NCBI GenBank assembly: GCA_938022205.1
Contig: CALIEB010000005.1
Location: 109,557 to 173,556 of the forward strand
From: an uncultured Anaerolineae bacterium
GTDB taxonomy: Bacteria; Chloroflexota; Anaerolineae; Aggregatilineales; Phototrophicaceae
Reading direction: 5' to 3'
DNA: 64,000 bases
This document shows, piece by piece, positions 60,227-64,000 of the stretch. The notes beneath the pieces are model-generated. The model was not told the origin of the DNA. It worked only from the letters and a program-made list of their open reading frames with translations, and made no database searches. Made by a program: the position numbers and the translations under genes. Position 1 is the stretch's first letter, and every line of letters begins with the position of its first letter.

Positions 60227-60274
60227 AAACACAACGCACCTATTGTGTTTGATGAGGGCTTTTGTGGTTATAAT
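60227..60274 (+). promoter_or_regulatory. Promoter and dyad of the RCK gene
   Basis: AAACACAA (60227-60234) and TTGTGTTT (60243-60250) form a perfect 8-bp inverted repeat with an 8-nt spacer, just upstream of TATAAT (60269-60274). It may be an operator over the -35 region or a weak terminator of xseAB. The TATAAT lies downstream of the longest possible start codon, so it supports the start at 60309. Confidence 0.5.
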
Positions 60275-60308
60275 TTGTTTAGATTGTTCAAGAAAGGGTT
60301 TCACAAAC

Positions 60309-61394
60309 ATGCCATATACCGCGTTGATTGCGCACAGGCGGCGCAAACGCAGCGGGTTTCGCCGCTGGCTCTTGGCGTTGTGGCGCGACACCTCTGCCCT
60401 CTGGCGCGAGTTCAACCGCCCTATTCTCATTTTCTTGCTGGTGACGATTGGCGGCGGCTTCGTCTACGGGGAGCTGCATGAATTCTCTGGACGCGAGCCG
60501 CTGGCACTCATCGACCGTCCCTACATCATGCTGCAGCTGATGATTTTGGAAACACCCTATGACGCGCCCGAAGAGTGGTATTTAATCATTTACTGGTATC
60601 TGCTGCCGTTCGTTGCCATTTTTATTTTAGGCGACGGCGTGGCGGAGTTTGTGCGTTTGTTCTTAAACCGTGATGAACGCAACGGATGGCGGGAGGCTTT
60701 AGTGAGTACCTATCGAAACCATGTGATTGTGTTTGGTGCTGGGCATGTCGGGCTGCGCGTCGTGCGCGTGCTAGCCGAGATGGACTTAGAAGTCGTCGTT
60801 CTTGACAACCAGCTGGACGAGGAGAAGAAGTTTGTGCTGGGCGAACTAGACGTGCCGATTATTCTAGGCGACGGGCGCAACCCCATCACGCTCGACAAAG
60901 CGGGCATCCGCTTCGCCGAAGCGTTCGTGGCGTGTACCGGTGATGACCATGTGAACCTTGAGACGATTATGCGCGTGCGCCAAATCCGCCCTGACATTCG
61001 CATTGTCGTGCGCGTGTGGGACGACATGCTCGGCGCGCAGATGCGCCAATTTATCAAAGTAGAGTCCGTATTAAGCTCTTCAGGCTTATCCGCACCGATC
61101 TTTGCGGGACTGGCGTTAGGCGTAGAGATGACCCAGTCTATCAACATAGACGGCGAGGATTTTAGCACGATTAAGCTGGTCGTCTCGGAACGATCGTTCA
61201 TGGTCGGGCGCAGCGTGGGCGACCTGCAACGCGAGGAAAAAATGGACATCGTACTCATCGGTAATAACGGCATCACCACCGTACAGCCCCCCCACGATGT
61301 GATTGTGCAGGCAGGCGATACGGTGGTGATTTTCGCTAAGCACGAACGTTCGCTGGCAGTGGCTGCGCGCAACCACCAACCCAAAAAACGTTAG
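60309..61394 (+). CDS. TrkA/RCK-domain membrane protein, channel-like without a K+ filter
   Basis: A 361-residue protein. A basic N-terminus precedes TM1 (~39-54). A ~40-residue external segment (YIMLQLMILETPYDAPEEWY) leads to TM2 (~93-112). RCK_N (NVxIFGAGHVGLR-type, HVIVFGAGHVGLRVVRVL at ~138-155, a Rossmann NAD-binding site) and RCK_C (~275-345) follow. The two-helix plus RCK plan is that of prokaryotic K+ channels, but no TVGYG-type selectivity filter is present in the segment between the helices. It may be a nucleotide-sensing subunit or a channel of other specificity. Its stop codon interlocks with the EF-G-like gene (TTAG at 61391-61394). Confidence 0.82.
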   Translation: MPYTALIAHRRRKRSGFRRWLLALWRDTSALWREFNRPILIFLLVTIGGGFVYGELHEFSGREPLALIDRPYIMLQLMILETPYDAPEEWYLIIYWYLLPFVAIFILGDGVAEFVRLFLNRDERNGWREALVSTYRNHVIVFGAGHVGLRVVRVLAEMDLEVVVLDNQLDEEKKFVLGELDVPIILGDGRNPITLDKAGIRFAEAFVACTGDDHVNLETIMRVRQIRPDIRIVVRVWDDMLGAQMRQFIKVESVLSSSGLSAPIFAGLALGVEMTQSINIDGEDFSTIKLVVSERSFMVGRSVGDLQREEKMDIVLIGNNGITTVQPPHDVIVQAGDTVVIFAKHERSLAVAARNHQPKKR

Positions 61395-63463
61395 CCGCTG
61401 CTTTCCTGTTGGCTCTGTGCCACAATCTCGGCTTGGATGTTGTGTGGCACGCGCTCATAGTGCGAGAAGTGCATGGTGTAGATACCACGCCCACCTGTAA
61501 TGCTGCGCAGCGTTGCGCCATAGCGCAGCATCTCCGCCAGCGGCACTTGCGCGTTGATGATGCTCTTATTGGCAACGCTGTCCATGCCCATGACGCGCCC
61601 GCGCCGCGTGTTGAGGTCACCCATCACGTCACCCATCAAGCTCTCTGGCACGGTGATTTTCACTTCCATAATTGGCTCGAGCAGCGATGGGTTGGCGGCA
61701 AGAAACGCCTCTTTGAACGCTTCGCGTCCGGCAATCTGGAAAGCGATGTCTTTGCTATCGACCGGGTGTTCCTTGCCATCGTATAGCACGACCTTCACGC
61801 CGCTGATGGGATAGCCCGCCAGCACGCCGCTCTCCAACACGCTGCGAATGCCCTTTTCGGTAGACTGCTGGAAGGGCTGGCTCACTACGCCGCCGACGAT
61901 TTGTGATTCAAACTCAAATTCACCGTCAAACGGCATAATGCGAATGCTGACCTCACCGAATTGCCCCGCGCCGCCTGTTTGCTTCTTGTGGCGATAGGTG
62001 GCTTCTTTCATGCCGGTGATGGTCTCTTTGTACGGCACTTTGGGGATGCTCGTGTCAATGCCCACGCCCAGCATTTCGGCACGGTGCAGGGCAATGGCAA
62101 TGTGAATTTCCCCCATGCCCTCAAGGATGGTTTGCTTGGTGGCGGGGTCTTGCCGCCAGCGCAGCGTCGGGTCAGCAGCGCACAAGCTAGTTAGCACCGT
62201 GCCGATTTTCGCGCTGTCTTGCTGCGTGCGCGGATGCACCGCCACCGTGTACAGCGGCTCGGGGAACTCCGGACGCACCAGCTCAAACGTCTTGTCTTTG
62301 TCGCCGATGGTGTCGCCCGTTTTGGTATTTTGTAGCTTGGCAACCACACCAATATCGCCGACATGCAGCCGCCGCACGGGGAACTGCTCCTTGCCACGCA
62401 TCTCCATCACCGTGCCAAAGCGTTCTTCTTGGTCGCTGCTGTTGTTGTAGTTGCGGCTGTCAGACGACAAGAAACCGCTGAAAATGCGGAAATAGTTCAA
62501 CGTGCCAACATACTTATCGGTCGTAGTCTTAAACACATAAGCAGCCAGCGGCGCGTCGTTGCTTTGCGGCGGCAGAAAGTACTCGCGCTTGTCGCTGCCC
62601 TTGCGATAGTAGCCCACGCGGCGCATGTTGGGCGCAGAAACATAGTTCACCATCGCCTCTAAAAACGGAACAATCCCGACGTTCGCCGTGCTAGACGCAA
62701 CGAACACCGGCACCGTGCGCAGCAAGTGCGAGCGCGAGGCTTGACGCATGCCGTCACGCACTTCCTCGTAGCTTAGCTCACCTTCGTCGAAGTACTTTTG
62801 CATCAGCTCATCAGTGGCTTCGGCGGCGGCTTCTACCAGCGTCAAATGTGCCTCTTCGACCGCATCGACCATATCGGCAGGCAGTTCGCTGCGCTCTGCA
62901 CCCGCGCCGTAGTAAGCCTTCTTGGTCAGCACGTTCGCCACGCCCTTAAAGTCGGCTTCTTTGCCAATGGGCAGCAGCACAGGCACAAACTTGTACTTGG
63001 GGAATGCCGCGCGCAGTTGCCCCAACACGCCATAAAAGTCGGCATTCTCTCTGTCCATCTTATTAACTACGACGATGATGGGTTGCTGGAACTCCAGCGC
63101 GTACTCCCAAACCAGTTCCGTTCCGACTTCTACGCCCGCCACTGCGTCAACGACGACCACGACCGCGTCCGCAACGCGAATGGCGTTTTTGACCTCGCCC
63201 ACGAAGTCAGTAAAGCCGGGCGTATCCAGCACGTTGATTTTGTGGTCGCTAAACTCAAGCTGTATCAGCGACGTAGACAGCGAGATTTTGCGCGCTTTTT
63301 CCTCGTCGTCCCAATCAGAAACGGTCGTGCCGTCCTCTATACGCCCCATGCGGTTAATTGCCCCTGTGTTGAACAGCATGGCTTCGGTCAATGAGGTCTT
63401 GCCGCTGCCCTGATGCCCGACAAGGACAATGTTACGTATTTTATCGGTGGTATATTCCTTCAT
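61391..63463 (-). CDS. EF-G-like translational GTPase (FusA2 type)
   Basis: A 690-residue GTPase with EF-G domain order. The G domain has P-loop VGHQGSGKTSLTEA, DTPGFTD and NKMD motifs. Domain II, III (GEIHIAIAL) and IV (YKETITGMKEATYRHKKQTGGAGQFGEV; codons ~460-487) and the V domain follow. The switch I segment reads ARKISLSTS instead of the RGITI of true EF-G, which is typical of the EF-G-2/FusA2 paralogue; its role in the cell is unsettled. The start at 63463 (MKEYTTDKIRN) is where homology begins, with GGAGG 11 bp upstream. Confidence 0.9.
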   Translation of the reverse strand: MKEYTTDKIRNIVLVGHQGSGKTSLTEAMLFNTGAINRMGRIEDGTTVSDWDDEEKARKISLSTSLIQLEFSDHKINVLDTPGFTDFVGEVKNAIRVADAVVVVVDAVAGVEVGTELVWEYALEFQQPIIVVVNKMDRENADFYGVLGQLRAAFPKYKFVPVLLPIGKEADFKGVANVLTKKAYYGAGAERSELPADMVDAVEEAHLTLVEAAAEATDELMQKYFDEGELSYEEVRDGMRQASRSHLLRTVPVFVASSTANVGIVPFLEAMVNYVSAPNMRRVGYYRKGSDKREYFLPPQSNDAPLAAYVFKTTTDKYVGTLNYFRIFSGFLSSDSRNYNNSSDQEERFGTVMEMRGKEQFPVRRLHVGDIGVVAKLQNTKTGDTIGDKDKTFELVRPEFPEPLYTVAVHPRTQQDSAKIGTVLTSLCAADPTLRWRQDPATKQTILEGMGEIHIAIALHRAEMLGVGIDTSIPKVPYKETITGMKEATYRHKKQTGGAGQFGEVSIRIMPFDGEFEFESQIVGGVVSQPFQQSTEKGIRSVLESGVLAGYPISGVKVVLYDGKEHPVDSKDIAFQIAGREAFKEAFLAANPSLLEPIMEVKITVPESLMGDVMGDLNTRRGRVMGMDSVANKSIINAQVPLAEMLRYGATLRSITGGRGIYTMHFSHYERVPHNIQAEIVAQSQQESSG

Positions 63464-63658
63464 CGAAAGTGCCTCCATGTGTAAAAAGTCTATTTGGTAG
63501 TCACATAAACAGCGTAGGCTTAACGCACAATAACACAAGTTTAACACTGCTTAAGCAAAACGCAAAATACACGCCGCAGGGATAAAAAGATGATGTATGT
63601 CATTTCTTAGGGGGCTTTGATGCTAAAATGAGGAAAAGGGGTGAGAAAGGACGTGGCG

Positions 63659-64000
63659 ATGAGTGCGGTGGAGAAAACGGCAAAAGTTTCTGTGACGGCG
63701 TATCTCGACAGCGATGCCGCCAGCGAGACCAAGCTCGAGTACGACTGGGGCAACGTGCTGGCGATGACCGGCGCGAGCTTTCAGCACAATGTCATTGTGG
63801 CAAACATCACGTCAGGGCTGCACAGCCAGCTGCGCAAACGCCCCTGCGTCACCACGCCTAGCGACATGCGCCTGTTCGTGCATAACCAGATGTATGCCTA
63901 CCCCGACGTGATGGTCGTGTGCGGCACGCCAGAACTCGTGCGCGACAGAGGCGACACCCTGCTCAATCCCACCGTCATCGTCGAAGTGCTATCACCCACC
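63659..64000 (+). CDS. Uma2-family (DUF820) nuclease-fold protein, 3' end outside the window
   Basis: The first 114 codons are visible. The Uma2 pattern is evident: YLDSDAASETKLEYDWGNV near the start (KxEY-type motif), then MTGASFQHNVIVANI, AYPDVMVVCG (catalytic Asp of the PD-(D/E)xK fold) and NPTVIVEVLSPT. The start ATG at 63659 has GAAAGG upstream. Uma2 genes are abundant in Cyanobacteria and Chloroflexota; their role is not established. It is divergent from the EF-G-like gene. Confidence 0.85.
   Translation, partial: MSAVEKTAKVSVTAYLDSDAASETKLEYDWGNVLAMTGASFQHNVIVANITSGLHSQLRKRPCVTTPSDMRLFVHNQMYAYPDVMVVCGTPELVRDRGDTLLNPTVIVEVLSPT

Noticed and set aside
1..64000. Frequent GCGC-rich short repeats across the window
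   Set aside because: They follow from high GC and Ala/Arg codon choice inside genes and show no regular spacing or conserved unit.

Overview
The window is a dense, GC-rich piece of bacterial chromosome, about 59 protein genes in 64 kb with almost no empty DNA. It looks like a member of the Chloroflexota, probably near the Anaerolineae. That is an inference from the mix of families: SH3b proteins with Thr/Pro-rich linkers, a multi-GAF orphan histidine kinase, Uma2, an EF-G-like GTPase, GT39-type membrane glycosyltransferases, and a propionyl/methylmalonyl-CoA module with separate subunits. No rRNA, tRNA or CRISPR array was seen. Sigma70-like promoters are easy to read, often with an extended -10 (TGnTATAAT).

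Layout. 1-7.2 kb: envelope and hypothetical genes (SH3b, HNH, amidase, glutaredoxin-like, MBL hydrolase, a tandem SLATT/DUF4231 protein, a TetR-like ligand domain without HTH behind an elaborate dyad promoter, SCP2). 7.2-13.4 kb: a copper regulon of csoR-DUF305-copA plus a separate copZ-like gene, with matching CsoR-type operators at 10435-10450 and 13363-13380. An O-antigen-ligase-like gene and an SH3b/FecR-like gene lie between. 14.4-26.6 kb: a three-subunit acyl-CoA carboxylase, two membrane glycosyltransferases, methylmalonyl-CoA mutase large subunit, an SDR, an AT-richer HindIII-family restriction-modification pair whose endonuclease gene has an in-frame amber codon, and YbaK.

26.7-35.7 kb: pfkA, dnaE, an aldo/keto reductase and secA. 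35.7-39.3 kb: a histidine-kinase remnant, a winged-helix gene whose Shine-Dalgarno can be sequestered, two tiny membrane proteins, adenosine deaminase and an MBL hydrolase. 39.3-44.4 kb (minus): a six-gene operon, mutase B12 subunit-meaB-prs-VTT-fpg-hypothetical. 44.5-55 kb: a 1381-residue sensor kinase, thioredoxin, and hrcA-grpE-dnaK-dnaJ-prmA without a visible CIRCE. 55-64 kb: menaquinone methyltransferase, a minus-strand rpsA-rpsU-infA translation-initiation cluster with structured spacers, xseAB, a TrkA/RCK membrane protein, an EF-G-like GTPase and the start of a Uma2 gene.

The carboxylase (14.4-18.0 kb), mutase large subunit (21.9 kb), mutase B12 subunit and MeaB (43-44 kb) together cover propionyl-CoA to succinyl-CoA apart from the epimerase, which is not in the window. 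Several convergent gene pairs share or abut their stop codons, so transcription probably runs through opposing genes.

The items most worth following are the amber-interrupted HindIII-like endonuclease beside an apparently intact methylase, the dyad promoter in front of the HTH-less TetR-like gene, the two-operator copper regulon with an unusually spaced CsoR, the SD-sequestering leader, and the tandem SLATT protein. No complete new multi-gene system could be shown from sequence alone.
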